Of a stretch of 64,000 nt of DNA, positions 39,188 to 46,650 are shown one piece after another. Within the stretch, counting starts at the first letter, position 1. Each line of letters starts with the position of its first letter. The stretch is from Erythrobacter sp. F6033. GTDB lineage: Bacteria > Pseudomonadota > Alphaproteobacteria > Sphingomonadales > Sphingomonadaceae. The translations under genes and the position numbers were made by a program. Below the pieces are notes generated by a model, which saw only the letters and a list, made by a program, of their open reading frames with translations, was not told the DNA's origin and ran no database searches. The stretch lies in the NCBI RefSeq assembly GCF_023016005.1, contig NZ_JALKAZ010000001.1:2294001-2358000 (forward strand), written 5' to 3'.

Positions 39188-39345
39188 CGCTTTAAAGGCC
39201 TCTTAGGCTGGCGGAGGGCTACCGGTTGCGAATTGCGTGAGCGGAGAGGGTGCGATCTATGATATATTGGTTGACATAGCGCAGGCCTGATGGCTATCCG
39301 CGCGCTCCTTCTGAACGTTCGTACGAATGTACCGAACGTCGATGG

Positions 39346-39432
39346 GCCCAGATGGCGGAATTGGTAGACGCGCATGCTTCAGGTGCATGTATTCGCAAGG
39401 ATGTGGAGGTTCGAGTCCTCTTCTGGGCACCA
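39346..39432 (+). tRNA. tRNA-Leu (anticodon CAG), includes encoded CCA
   Basis: The acceptor arm GCCCAGA (39346-39352) pairs with TCTGGGC (39422-39428). The D-arm has the leucine pattern GGCGGAATTGGTAGACGCG, and the anticodon loop TTCAGGT sits between CATGC and GCATG, giving anticodon CAG. A variable arm follows, then a TTCGAGTC T-arm, and CCA is encoded (39430-39432). It reads like E. coli leuQ-type tRNA. The 3' end is the attachment site of the island that follows. Confidence 0.95.
39412..39432 (+). other. attL, left junction of the genomic island (3' end of tRNA-Leu)
   Basis: CGAGTCCTCTTCTGGGCACC and the next A form the tRNA 3' end and its CCA. The same bases, missing one G (TCTGG instead of TCTGGG), recur at 56189-56208. 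Together they mark the ends of an element integrated by the tyrosine recombinase at 39585-40796, which is the first gene inside the element. Confidence 0.8.
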
Positions 39433-39533
39433 TTTTCACATTCACCGCTGATCGTGAATGCCCAATAAAATGCTGAAAGATATAGAAAAATAGAAACGTG
39501 ATTGTTCGCGGCTGACCGTTGTTGTTCGCGTGT

Positions 39534-39579
39534 TGATGCCCCCAATGGGGGTCGATTTGGGGGTCAATTGGGGGCATCA
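39534..39579. terminator. 13-bp inverted repeat beyond the integrase stop
   Basis: TGATGCCCCCAAT (39534-39546) is perfectly complementary to ATTGGGGGCATCA (39567-39579). It lies five bases past the integrase stop codon (minus strand), and its 20-base loop is made mostly of the GGGGGTCGATTTGGGGGTCA repeat. It could end transcription of the integrase or be part of the integrase-binding arm. No clear T-run follows. The fold is certain; role inferred. Confidence 0.5.
39547..39567. repeat. 21-bp direct repeat, left copy (possible integrase arm site)
   Basis: GGGGGTCGATTTGGGGGTCA plus one A occurs here and, with a single mismatch (CGG for CGA), at 56114-56134, in the same orientation, just inside both island ends. 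Repeats near each end that flank the core site are usual for arm-type binding sites of tyrosine recombinases. Confidence 0.6.
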
Positions 39580-39584
39580 CATTC

Positions 39585-40796
39585 TCACGAGGTCGGCGCG
39601 TTCGCGTGTTTAATTGCATCGAGCTCGTTGGACCACCACTGCATCATTTCGACACGCTCTTCCCAGTAAGCTGTGCGGTTATAAGCAGCGCGCACAGCAT
39701 TGCTGTCCTGGTGGGCGAGGCTGCGTTCGATGGCGTCGGGGTTCCACTTGTTGCTTTCATTCAACAGGGAGCTGGCAGTCGTGCGAAAGCCATGTGCAGT
39801 CATCCTTCCCTCATAGCCAAGGCGCTTCAGTGCTCCGGTGACCGCGTTCTCGGATAGCGGCTTTTTAGGATTGAAGCTTGGGAACACATAGATGCTGTAA
39901 TCAGCGACATGCTCCATCGACCGAATGATTTCGACTGCTTGACGGGAAAGAGGCACGCGGTGCTCCCGCCTCATCTTTGTCTCAGCGGCCGGTATCGTCC
40001 ACACCGCCTGATCGAGATCGACATCTGCCCACTTCATTTTCCTGATTTCGCCGGGACGTTGGAAAACATGCGCAGAAAGGCGCAACGCGGCATTCGTGGA
40101 GGCGTGACCGCGATAATTGTCGATGGCTCGTAGAAGTTGGCTGAGCTCTTTGCGATCAATGATCGCTGGATGGTGGCGGACCGCGGGCGTAGCCAGTGCG
40201 CGCTGGAGCGCAGGCGCCGGATTGTTCTCGGCCCGCCCCGTCACAATGGCAAACTGGAACACTCGCCCTGCGAACGAACGCAAGCGTCTTGCAGTCTCTC
40301 TCCGACCGGACTCGTGAACATCTTGAATAACCGAGAGAAGCATAGGTGCGCTGATTTCGCGGATCGGGATGGCTCCCAGCTTTGGTTCAAGCAGTGAAAG
40401 CAACCAAACGGTCTTATCTTCGGTGGTCTTAGAGATTCCTCCTTCACCGTCCGCTACTCGCTTTGCAATCAACTCGCGAGCGATCACGGCAAACGTATCG
40501 CCGCGCGTCAGCTGTGCTTCAAGTTTGCGTGTCTTGCGATCTGCAGAAGGATCAATCCCGTCCGCAAGCAGCGCACGAGCTTCATTGCGCTTGAATCGAG
40601 CTGCTTTAAGGGTGACCTCCGGGTATGCGCCGAACGCGATCCGCTTTTCCTTACCGTCGAAACGATATTTCAGGTGCCAGCGCTTCGAGCCGGTCTTAGC
40701 GATCAGGAGGAATAGACCTTTCTCGTCGGCGAGTTTGCGATCTTTCAGGGCAGGTTGTGCGCTCTCGATTGCTTTAACTGTTAGTGCCAAAGTCAA
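39585..40796 (-). CDS. Tyrosine recombinase/integrase, P4-type with N-terminal DUF4102 arm-binding domain
   Basis: A 403-residue site-specific recombinase. The N-terminus has the arm-type binding domain (KLADEKGLFLLIAKTGSKRW, FGAYPEVTLKAARFKRNEAR), then the core-binding domain and the catalytic domain with Arg247 (VFQRPGEIRKMKW), His335 and Arg338 (MTAHGFRTT), His362 (LAHQD) and the nucleophile Tyr372 (AAYNR). All five key residues are present, so it should be active. It drives integration at the tRNA-Leu 3' end. It faces the tRNA; its promoter side holds the excisionase-like gene 6 bases upstream, so the two are probably one transcript. Confidence 0.93.
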   Translation of the reverse strand: MTLALTVKAIESAQPALKDRKLADEKGLFLLIAKTGSKRWHLKYRFDGKEKRIAFGAYPEVTLKAARFKRNEARALLADGIDPSADRKTRKLEAQLTRGDTFAVIARELIAKRVADGEGGISKTTEDKTVWLLSLLEPKLGAIPIREISAPMLLSVIQDVHESGRRETARRLRSFAGRVFQFAIVTGRAENNPAPALQRALATPAVRHHPAIIDRKELSQLLRAIDNYRGHASTNAALRLSAHVFQRPGEIRKMKWADVDLDQAVWTIPAAETKMRREHRVPLSRQAVEIIRSMEHVADYSIYVFPSFNPKKPLSENAVTGALKRLGYEGRMTAHGFRTTASSLLNESNKWNPDAIERSLAHQDSNAVRAAYNRTAYWEERVEMMQWWSNELDAIKHANAPTS

Positions 40797-40802
40797 CTCC
40801 CC

Positions 40803-41009
40803 TTAGACAGCGTGTCGTTGGAGGAGGGCATCAACCGATTCCGCGGCGATGAGTGTACTTGCACCCAGCTTGATACGCTGGAGTTCGCCTTGGCTGATGA
40901 GTTTGTAGATAGTCGTTCTGCTTATACCCAATGCTTGGGCCACTTCTTTCACTTTGAGAGTCTTGCGTTGCATTTCTTTTAATCCTTGATTGGTCGCCGT
41001 TTGCGCCAT
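40803..41009 (-). CDS. Excisionase-like small helix-turn-helix protein
   Basis: A 68-residue protein with an excisionase-family HTH_17/MerR-like fold: KVKEVAQALGISRTTIYKLISQGELQRIKLG followed by AAESVDALLQRH. It lies just upstream of the integrase, where an excisionase or directionality factor (or AlpA-type regulator) would be expected. The first ATG (41007-41009) has AAGGG about eight bases upstream; a later in-frame ATG at 40973 would give 56 residues and keep the HTH. Confidence 0.75.
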   Translation of the reverse strand: MAQTATNQGLKEMQRKTLKVKEVAQALGISRTTIYKLISQGELQRIKLGASTLIAAESVDALLQRHAV

Positions 41010-41059
41010 CGGGGCGCCCTTTGGCTCAGGCGAACGTTGATGTGAGTGCTATTTAACAC

Positions 41060-41068
41060 ACACCGTGT
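41060..41068. promoter_or_regulatory. Small operator-like palindrome ACACCGTGT
   Basis: ACAC-C-GTGT is a 9-base palindrome in the 90-base divergent region between the excisionase-like gene and the XRE regulator. A related palindrome lies 31 bases farther right (41091-41103), three helical turns away, which suggests a two-site operator for the XRE protein. Confidence 0.4.
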
Positions 41069-41090
41069 TCAGAGTCGATAGCGAATTGAC

Positions 41091-41103
41091 ACACGGAGCG
41101 TGT
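41091..41103. promoter_or_regulatory. Operator-like palindrome ACACG-GAG-CGTGT
   Basis: ACACGGAGCGTGT is a perfect inverted repeat of five bases with a three-base centre. It covers the proposed GTG/TTG start of the XRE gene, and shares the ACAC/GTGT ends with the palindrome at 41060-41068. If it is the operator, the protein would block its own translation start or promoter, and an ATG start at 41121 would be more likely. Confidence 0.4.
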
Positions 41104-41696
41104 TGGCTGACACAGATCCAATGAGTGTTAGAGATCAGAGCTTAGCGGAAACTGCCGCTGCGAAGATGCTGTCAGCGGCTTTGAAGCGCGCAAGCGAAGA
41201 AAGGGGCATGAGCCTTCGCAAGCTTGCAAAAATGATGGAATACAAACAGGCTGTGGTGCTAAGTCACATGTCGCTTGGCAGGGTTCCGATCCCCCTCGAC
41301 AGAGCGGAGCAGTTCGCGGATGTGCTCGGAATCGACAAGCCGACTTTCTTGCGCGCCGTTCTGGAGCAGCGGCATCCAGAGGTGGAATGGTCGTTGTTGT
41401 CGGGTGCGGCCGTTGACCCAGCTACTGGGAGTGACCCGCTTGCCGAAGAACTTCAGGTCATTTTGGGCAAGGCGCTTAAAGATCTCTCCAAGAGCCAGCG
41501 CCGCGTTTTGCGAGAGGTAGCAAGTGACGCAGAGGCAGCACGTCGTTGGCTTTCCGTCCAAGAGTTACCCGTAATGGAGCTCGTTCGCCAATGGCGGCCA
41601 GGTATCGTAGAAAATGGATTATCTAGTGATGACCGCGTTTCACTGAAATCTTTCTTTTTCGAGCAGCCCCGTCCTCCACGCCGGACAAAAAGGTAA
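41100..41696 (+). CDS. XRE-family transcriptional regulator of the island
   Basis: A protein of up to 198 residues with an XRE/lambda-repressor-type HTH (RGMSLRKLAKMMEYKQAVVL, SHMSLGRVPIPLDRAEQFAD). The C-terminal half is not a known peptidase domain. Position next to the excisionase-like gene, divergent, fits a phage- or island-type switch. The GTG start at 41100 overlaps an operator-like palindrome; ATG at 41121 (MSVRDQSL) is an alternative giving 191 residues. It is followed by a long stretch without genes. Confidence 0.7.
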   Translation: MLADTDPMSVRDQSLAETAAAKMLSAALKRASEERGMSLRKLAKMMEYKQAVVLSHMSLGRVPIPLDRAEQFADVLGIDKPTFLRAVLEQRHPEVEWSLLSGAAVDPATGSDPLAEELQVILGKALKDLSKSQRRVLREVASDAEAARRWLSVQELPVMELVRQWRPGIVENGLSSDDRVSLKSFFFEQPRPPRRTKR

Positions 41697-41708
41697 AAAG
41701 TCTTCGTA

Positions 41709-41891
41709 CCCTAGCGCGTATACGTGTGCGTGCGCGTTGCGCGCGAATATGCTCCATGGAATCATATACTCACATGTAACCCATAGAATCATAGTTCATA
41801 TACTCACTATACCGTATACTCTTACAGAGTATGGAAGCGGTGCTTCTTTTTGTCGCATTTTATTATCGATTAACAATAACTCCTCGGAGTG
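41709..41891. repeat. Long non-coding direct repeat, copy 1 (about 183 bp)
   Basis: It starts CCCTAGCGCGTATACGTGTG and ends CTCGGAGTG, and is repeated at 42198-42381. The first 73 bases are identical in the two copies; the middle, about 45 bases, has diverged, with three TATACTC motifs kept in each copy; the last part, from ACTCTTACAGAGTAT to CGCATTTT, is identical again. No coding frame of note is present. Its content (terminator-like hairpin, ATACTC-TTACA-GAGTAT inverted repeat) hints at a small-RNA gene, an origin-like iteron block or an end-processing site. Confidence 0.7.
41834..41851 (+). terminator. Intrinsic terminator-like hairpin in repeat copy 1
   Basis: GAAGC-GGT-GCTTC followed by TTTTT, a short stem with a T-run, at the end of copy 1. 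It could end a transcript made from the repeat or from the XRE gene upstream. Confidence 0.5.
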
Positions 41892-42197
41892 TGAGAAGAT
41901 TGCATGACGTGTGACGGTTCTATCATCGAAACGGCTCCGACAATATCTTGGCGCTAAAGGTACGCTCTCGATGAAATGGCGCTCACGTCAGCGGTTGAAC
42001 ATGCCGTCAGGCAGCCTAGGATCGCCTCTGAAAGGCGAAATGAACGTTTATGCTACCTGGGTGCCGCGACAATCAAAAAGGCGCTAAGAAACAATCTGTG
42101 TGCCTCTCCACACACATCGTCGGAATGGCGGCCTGAACTGGTCACTCTGAAGGGTGGCTGTTTGAGCGCCGGATGTTATCAATCGAATGTTGTTGTC
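41892..42197. other. Non-coding spacer between the two long repeats
   Basis: About 306 bases of low-to-moderate GC without a convincing gene. A 75-codon open frame on the plus strand begins at 41976 but has no ribosome site or similarity I recognise and runs into the second repeat. Nothing else is evident. Confidence 0.5.
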
Positions 42198-42381
42198 CCC
42201 TAGCGCGTATACGTGTGCGTGCGCGTTGCGCGCGAATATGCTCCATGGAATCATATACTCACATGTAACCTATATAAGATAACTCACATATACTCACCAT
42301 AATGTATACTCTTACAGAGTATGGAAGCGGTGCTTCTTTTTGTCGCATTTTCTTATTGATAAACAATAACCTCTCGGAGTG
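42198..42381. repeat. Long non-coding direct repeat, copy 2
   Basis: Starts CCCTAGCGCGTATACGTGTG like copy 1, 489 bases farther on, with one base of length difference by the terminator. Unique positions lie mostly in the middle, while TATACTC motifs and both flanks are conserved. Conservation of flanks with a variable centre points to a functional pair, rather than a stale duplication. Confidence 0.7.
42324..42341 (+). terminator. Intrinsic terminator-like hairpin in repeat copy 2
   Basis: The same GAAGC-GGT-GCTTC stem and T-run as in copy 1. Its duplication with the repeat indicates that the hairpin belongs to the repeated unit. Confidence 0.5.
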
Positions 42382-42804
42382 AGGCAAGAATCCTACGGAG
42401 TGATCTTGTCTTGCGCGGAGTTTGCCCGGCAATCCATGCTAAGCTTAGAGGCGAGTTCGGCAGAGGGCTTGGGCTGGCGATTACTCATCTCGGTAAGCAA
42501 ACATCTGACCGCCGCTAGGATTTTCGGGAGGATTTCAATCCGTGGCCAAGTTGAGAGTGGTTGTACAAAAGTTGACCTGATTCACGCAAAAATTTCCAGC
42601 TAGGCGCATTCACACATTCACCGGCTCGGAACCTTAATTCTTATTTTACAGCTCTTTAATAAGAATTTCAGTGATCGTCGTTGGTTGAATCGCTCAACCT
42701 CTTCCCGGCGCCCACTTCCCACCGCTGCCACTGCATTGCCCACCCGCGTCCAAAACGCAGATCGCTTACCAAACGAGCATCACCAACCAAGAAGGTAATG
42801 CTCA
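42382..42804. other. Non-coding region before the two-half protein gene
   Basis: About 420 bases with no gene I can support. A 74-codon open frame starts in the repeat edge at 42379 and ends at 42603, but its codon use and composition look random. An AAGGTAATG stretch just before 42805 is the ribosome site of the next gene. Promoter for that gene is expected around 42640-42780. Confidence 0.5.
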
Positions 42805-43332
42805 ATGAAATTTGAATTGTATCAGGTCACCATCTCTCGTGCACAGCGGCAGGTCACAGGCTTTGTGCTGGCCCCTGACCCGCAGCGAGCCGAAGAGATC
42901 GTCACCGCAAACGAACTGGCGCTCAACGAGGAGAACCAGGGCTTTACTCTGGAGCGCGTTGACGAGACCCTCCCACCTGATCAGCGCAAAGGTCTTGATG
43001 CGCTTCTTGAGAGCGCTCCAGTAGGTCTGGCGAGCTATTGCGAGCCAATCGGTTGGATCGCTCATGCCATTCCGGCACCAAAGCTGCGCTTGTATCGGAT
43101 CGAGGAAATGGTGGGCGGCACACACTTTGTCATCGCCCCGACCTTTGATCTCGCTGTGGCCGTTTACTGCGATTGCATGGAGCTTGAAGAGGGTGGGGAT
43201 AGTGTCTTCAATGTCCAAGACGGCACCATCGGCCTCAAGAATGAGGGGCTGCGCGGATTGCCAGCACTGCTCGAATTTGGCCCCATCGGACTTGTGCAGT
43301 GGCATGATGATGTCGGCTGGTCGATGAAGTAA
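42805..43332 (+). CDS. Unknown protein of two related halves
   Basis: A 175-residue acidic protein of unknown function, made of two similar halves. Half one (1-86) ends GLDALLESAPVGLASYCEPIGW; half two (about 93-175) ends GLPALLEFGPIGLVQWHDDVGW. Each half also begins alike (FELYQVTIS and LRLYRIEEM) and contains a DLAVAV/PQRAEEI-type helix. It looks like an internal duplication of an alpha/beta domain of about 85 residues. No signal, membrane segment or known motif is visible. The start has AAGAAGG 9 bases upstream. A strong hairpin follows the stop. Confidence 0.7.
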   Translation: MKFELYQVTISRAQRQVTGFVLAPDPQRAEEIVTANELALNEENQGFTLERVDETLPPDQRKGLDALLESAPVGLASYCEPIGWIAHAIPAPKLRLYRIEEMVGGTHFVIAPTFDLAVAVYCDCMELEEGGDSVFNVQDGTIGLKNEGLRGLPALLEFGPIGLVQWHDDVGWSMK

Positions 43333-43343
43333 TCGATCACAAT

Positions 43344-43382
43344 GACCTTGCCGTGAATGGAACACCACTTCACGGCAAGGTC
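43344..43382. terminator. Strong bidirectional terminator hairpin
   Basis: GACCTTGCCGTGAA (43344-43357) pairs perfectly with TTCACGGCAAGGTC (43369-43382), 14 bp, with an 11-base loop and a T-rich tail TTTCTTCT. It lies just after the plus-strand stop at 43332 and just before the minus-strand stop at 43389, so it can end both transcripts. Confidence 0.85.
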
Positions 43383-43388
43383 TTTCTT

Positions 43389-44570
43389 CTAAACGGGCAA
43401 TATGCTTGCGGTGCTGGCGTCGTAGCGGTGCCGTGTGATCGTGCGTGCTTTCACGAGCTCCACGACCTTGTCGATGATCGGAAGCGGAACCAAGAACCAC
43501 TCACGAGGCCGAACGAAATTACCGAAACGGTCGGGTATTTCGATGTCTAGACCAACATCAGCAAAAAACCGATGAATTAGCTTCTCCAGCTTGTGAGGAT
43601 TTACGTTGAATAACTCATAGGTGGCTACGATCTCGACGTCGGCTAACAGGTAGGTCGATTGTAAACGAGCTCCGGCGATGCGCTGCTCAACTTTTCCGTT
43701 TGTCACCCCTATCTTGTGCAAGACCTCTTGGTGCTTCACTACCGTGGGATGATCAGACTTACTACGGAGCACATATATCGTGCCGCTCGCCTGATCGCCC
43801 TCTTCGTGCTCACCAGAGAACAATGGTCCAGCGTCAGCCTCAACTACGCGCCTCCCGGCATCGCCATCGGCGTTGAGGGAACGTTGGAGCGACCGCATGA
43901 GCATTTCGCTCTGCGTACCATTGTCGAAGATAACACGCAGTCGCGCATCGGAGCGCCCATGATCGGTGATGAAGGTCTCACCCATTTCAGCCACATACGC
44001 GATTTGCCCGCCAACGATGAAGAAGCGCCCTTGCTGGATTTCAGACTTCAGCCCGAACTTCCGCGTCTCACGTACTCCGCTTGCAATATCGGCAGCCACT
44101 TGGTTCAGCAGAGGCTCGAATTCTTCAAAGTCGGGACACTTCTCACGGCTGGCAACTTCCTCGGCAGCTTTCTTTTCGGCGCGGGTTTGAACATGCCGAA
44201 GGTTCCGAATATCGCCGCTTTCCAGCCCATCGCCCAGCTCGGCGAGCAACTGATCAGTATCAATTTCTTCAGCAGATAGGGCAGACGGCTGACCTTGGAC
44301 GTCAAGCAGACCATCGGCGTCAAGATCGGCAAGCAGGTTTCGGCATTCCTCGGATGAGCGAAGACGATCGAGCCTCACCGCGTATAGCCGCTCGAATATG
44401 TCACGCTCTTCCCCATGCTGCGGAGCGCGACTATGCTGTTCGAAGAAACGTAGAATATCCTCGAACCCGCCAATGATGCGCTCTTCGCGAGGCGTAAAGT
44501 TGGCTCGCTTCGGCTTTGACTTGGCGAAAGCGTCCAGTTCTGTGCGCAGAGCGTCGAGGTCGTCAGTCAT
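43389..44570 (-). CDS. MUG113/T5orf172 domain protein (GIY-YIG nuclease superfamily)
   Basis: A 393-residue protein. The C-terminal part (about 263-375) matches the T5orf172/MUG113 branch of the GIY-YIG fold: GTIYVLRSK, HKIGVTNGKVEQRIAGARLQ, YLLADVEIVATYELFNVNPHKLE and IHRFFADVG, ending PREWFLVPL, with Arg297 and Glu329 as likely key residues. The N-terminal 260 residues are charged, mostly helical and unknown. It is the last of four coupled genes; its ATG overlaps the helicase stop by 8 bases with GAGGG five bases upstream. A longer start would add 48 residues inside the helicase. Whether it cuts DNA in the system is inference. Confidence 0.8.
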   Translation of the reverse strand: MTDDLDALRTELDAFAKSKPKRANFTPREERIIGGFEDILRFFEQHSRAPQHGEERDIFERLYAVRLDRLRSSEECRNLLADLDADGLLDVQGQPSALSAEEIDTDQLLAELGDGLESGDIRNLRHVQTRAEKKAAEEVASREKCPDFEEFEPLLNQVAADIASGVRETRKFGLKSEIQQGRFFIVGGQIAYVAEMGETFITDHGRSDARLRVIFDNGTQSEMLMRSLQRSLNADGDAGRRVVEADAGPLFSGEHEEGDQASGTIYVLRSKSDHPTVVKHQEVLHKIGVTNGKVEQRIAGARLQSTYLLADVEIVATYELFNVNPHKLEKLIHRFFADVGLDIEIPDRFGNFVRPREWFLVPLPIIDKVVELVKARTITRHRYDASTASILPV

Positions 44571-46650
44571 AGCGACCCTCATCTTTATACCGGACGAACG
44601 CGGCTGCACCTTCTGCCAATCGCTTTTCCCAAGCATCCGTAGAACTGATCTCTGGAAGCTTGCTACGCTCGCGCTTGAAACGGACGGCGCGCAAAGCGAG
44701 GTCCTTCGCTTCATCTACAGAGATAGTAGTACGCTTGGCTGAAATTACAGATGCGACCTGCTTGAGTGTGCCTTCGCTCATCGATTTTGCAAGCACTGAG
44801 TAGGCGGCTTGGAACGGGTTGATGCTATCGATAAGATCGATGTCGAGATCGCGCACGTCCATGGCGAACTTGCGAACACCATCTATTAAAGCGGTATTGG
44901 CACGTTCCTGGTTCGGGTCATCGTCGGCGGTATCGCTTGTTGCAGCCAGCTCCTTGGCCTTCTGAGTAATGCTGAGGGCAGCTATGGCATGCTGGCGCAC
45001 GGCTTCCTGATCCTCATCAGTGAGGTCGGGATAGCGGTCACGAACTATTTTCCCCATCTTCAGTTTGGTTAGTTCCTGCGGCATGGTTTCACCGCCTACG
45101 TGCTCAGCATCGAAGAGGCCACGCTCCAGGGCACTCTTGTCCTGCACGAACGCGGTGATGACCTCGTTCAGATCCTCGCGGCAAATCCGCGACGCTTCAG
45201 GCGTCTTTGGCTCAACAAGCCCCTTGATCTCGAAGTGCAGCTGCCCCGTCGAGTCATTCACGCCAAAGTTGGTTTCGCCCTTTTTGTAACCACCGGGACC
45301 ATAATCAAAATCTTCAATCGGCCCCATGTCTTTCGGCGTGAAATTGAAGCGCGGCGCGAGAACCTGCTCCATCAACAAGCTCGCAGCGATCGCCTTCAAG
45401 GTGTCGTTGATCGCATCTGCTACTGCCGCTTCTGAGGCATCAGGTTCAGCAATCAGGTTGGTAAAAGTGGCGCTTGCCTTTCCTGGTGCATCCCGCGTCG
45501 CGCGGCCAATAATCTGAATGATCTCTGTCAGACTGGATCGATAGCCGACGGTCAACGCATGCTCGCACCAGATCCAGTCAAAACCTTCTTTGGCCATGCC
45601 GAGTGCAATGATAATGTCCACATGGTCGCGATCGTTTTTATGCTTGGGGTCTTTCAGCGCAGCCAGCACCTTCGAGCGGCGAGCAGGATCGCTGTCATCC
45701 ACCAGGTCGGCTACCTTGACCAGCCGACCATCTTCCATTTTCACTTCATGGAATCCGGTGACAGAATTGGCGCCCTGCCATTCCCCGATACTCTCCATAA
45801 TGTGTTCGACTTCCTTGACCTTGTCCTTCGTGCTTTCGCGAGCGTTGACCGAGGGTATATGCACGATCGTTTTGCGGGTCGGGTCAAGCACCGCTTCGAT
45901 CGCGTCGAGATACTTTCCGGTGTAGAAGAAGTAACCAATGTCGAGCGACTTCAGGTGCTCGTAACCGTTCAGCTGCTCGTAGTACGTGTAGGTCACCGTC
46001 TCAAATTTGAGTTCATCTTCCGGTAGCAAGACAGGTTCCGCGTCACCTCGAAAATAGCTACCCGTCATTGCGACGACATGCGCCTTGTCGCGTGTGATCA
46101 ACTCGGCGAGTTGACTGCCCAACCTGTTCTCTGGGTTTGACGATACGTGGTGGAATTCATCAACAGCAATGAGACGGTTATCGAATGCCCCTATGCCGAG
46201 GTTCGCAACGGCGAACCGGAAGGTCGCGTGTGTGCAAACAAGGATCTTGTCGTCGCTTTCGAGAAACTGCCCAACGGCGCGCACTTTTGATGGGTCGGCT
46301 CGCTCTTCGTCCTCTCCCGGCGTGTTGCAGAGGTTCCACTTCGGCTTGACGTTCCAGTCTGCCCAAAAGCCAAACTTCGAGAGCGGCTCGTCGGCGAAGC
46401 TGCCACCGATCGACTTCTCCGGCACCACGATGATCGCCTGCATCACCGCTTGATTATGCAGCTTGTCGAGCGCGATGAACATAAGCGCGCGCGATTTACC
46501 CGAAGCTGGTGGTGATTTGATCAGCAGGTATTGCTCGCCGCGGTATTCGTAAGCACGCTCCTGCATTGGGCGCATGCCCATTTCATTATTTTTGGCAGAT
46601 GCCCCGGTGCGTGCTGTCTGGAAGCTGACGGCTGGTATTACTTTCGACAT
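44563..46650 (-). CDS. DEAD/DEAH-box superfamily 2 helicase, restriction-type
   Basis: A 695-residue ATP-dependent helicase or translocase. Walker A SPPASGKS is at 46-53, motif II DEFH at 163-166, motif III-like MTGSYFRGD follows, then SLTEIIQIIGRATRDAPGK as motif VI. It resembles helicase subunits of type III-like restriction systems and of the ResIII family. The C-terminal 250 residues have no nuclease motif I can see. It directly abuts the PLD gene (stop 46651, start 46650), and overlaps the next gene, so the whole set is coupled. Partner roles are inferred. Confidence 0.85.
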   Translation of the reverse strand: MSKVIPAVSFQTARTGASAKNNEMGMRPMQERAYEYRGEQYLLIKSPPASGKSRALMFIALDKLHNQAVMQAIIVVPEKSIGGSFADEPLSKFGFWADWNVKPKWNLCNTPGEDEERADPSKVRAVGQFLESDDKILVCTHATFRFAVANLGIGAFDNRLIAVDEFHHVSSNPENRLGSQLAELITRDKAHVVAMTGSYFRGDAEPVLLPEDELKFETVTYTYYEQLNGYEHLKSLDIGYFFYTGKYLDAIEAVLDPTRKTIVHIPSVNARESTKDKVKEVEHIMESIGEWQGANSVTGFHEVKMEDGRLVKVADLVDDSDPARRSKVLAALKDPKHKNDRDHVDIIIALGMAKEGFDWIWCEHALTVGYRSSLTEIIQIIGRATRDAPGKASATFTNLIAEPDASEAAVADAINDTLKAIAASLLMEQVLAPRFNFTPKDMGPIEDFDYGPGGYKKGETNFGVNDSTGQLHFEIKGLVEPKTPEASRICREDLNEVITAFVQDKSALERGLFDAEHVGGETMPQELTKLKMGKIVRDRYPDLTDEDQEAVRQHAIAALSITQKAKELAATSDTADDDPNQERANTALIDGVRKFAMDVRDLDIDLIDSINPFQAAYSVLAKSMSEGTLKQVASVISAKRTTISVDEAKDLALRAVRFKRERSKLPEISSTDAWEKRLAEGAAAFVRYKDEGRYD

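Noticed and set aside
41976..42203. A 75-codon plus-strand frame between the repeats
   Set aside because: It runs into the second repeat and has no recognisable composition or start signal.
41709..42381. CRISPR array
   Set aside because: Only two long copies about 489 bases apart exist and the unit is about 183 bp; no short regularly spaced repeats and no cas genes are present.
42379..42603. A 74-codon plus-strand frame after repeat copy 2
   Set aside because: It lacks a ribosome site and similarity, and starts at the repeat edge, so it is probably chance.
41697..42804. Retron or reverse-transcriptase-linked RNA
   Set aside because: No reverse transcriptase is encoded anywhere in the island.
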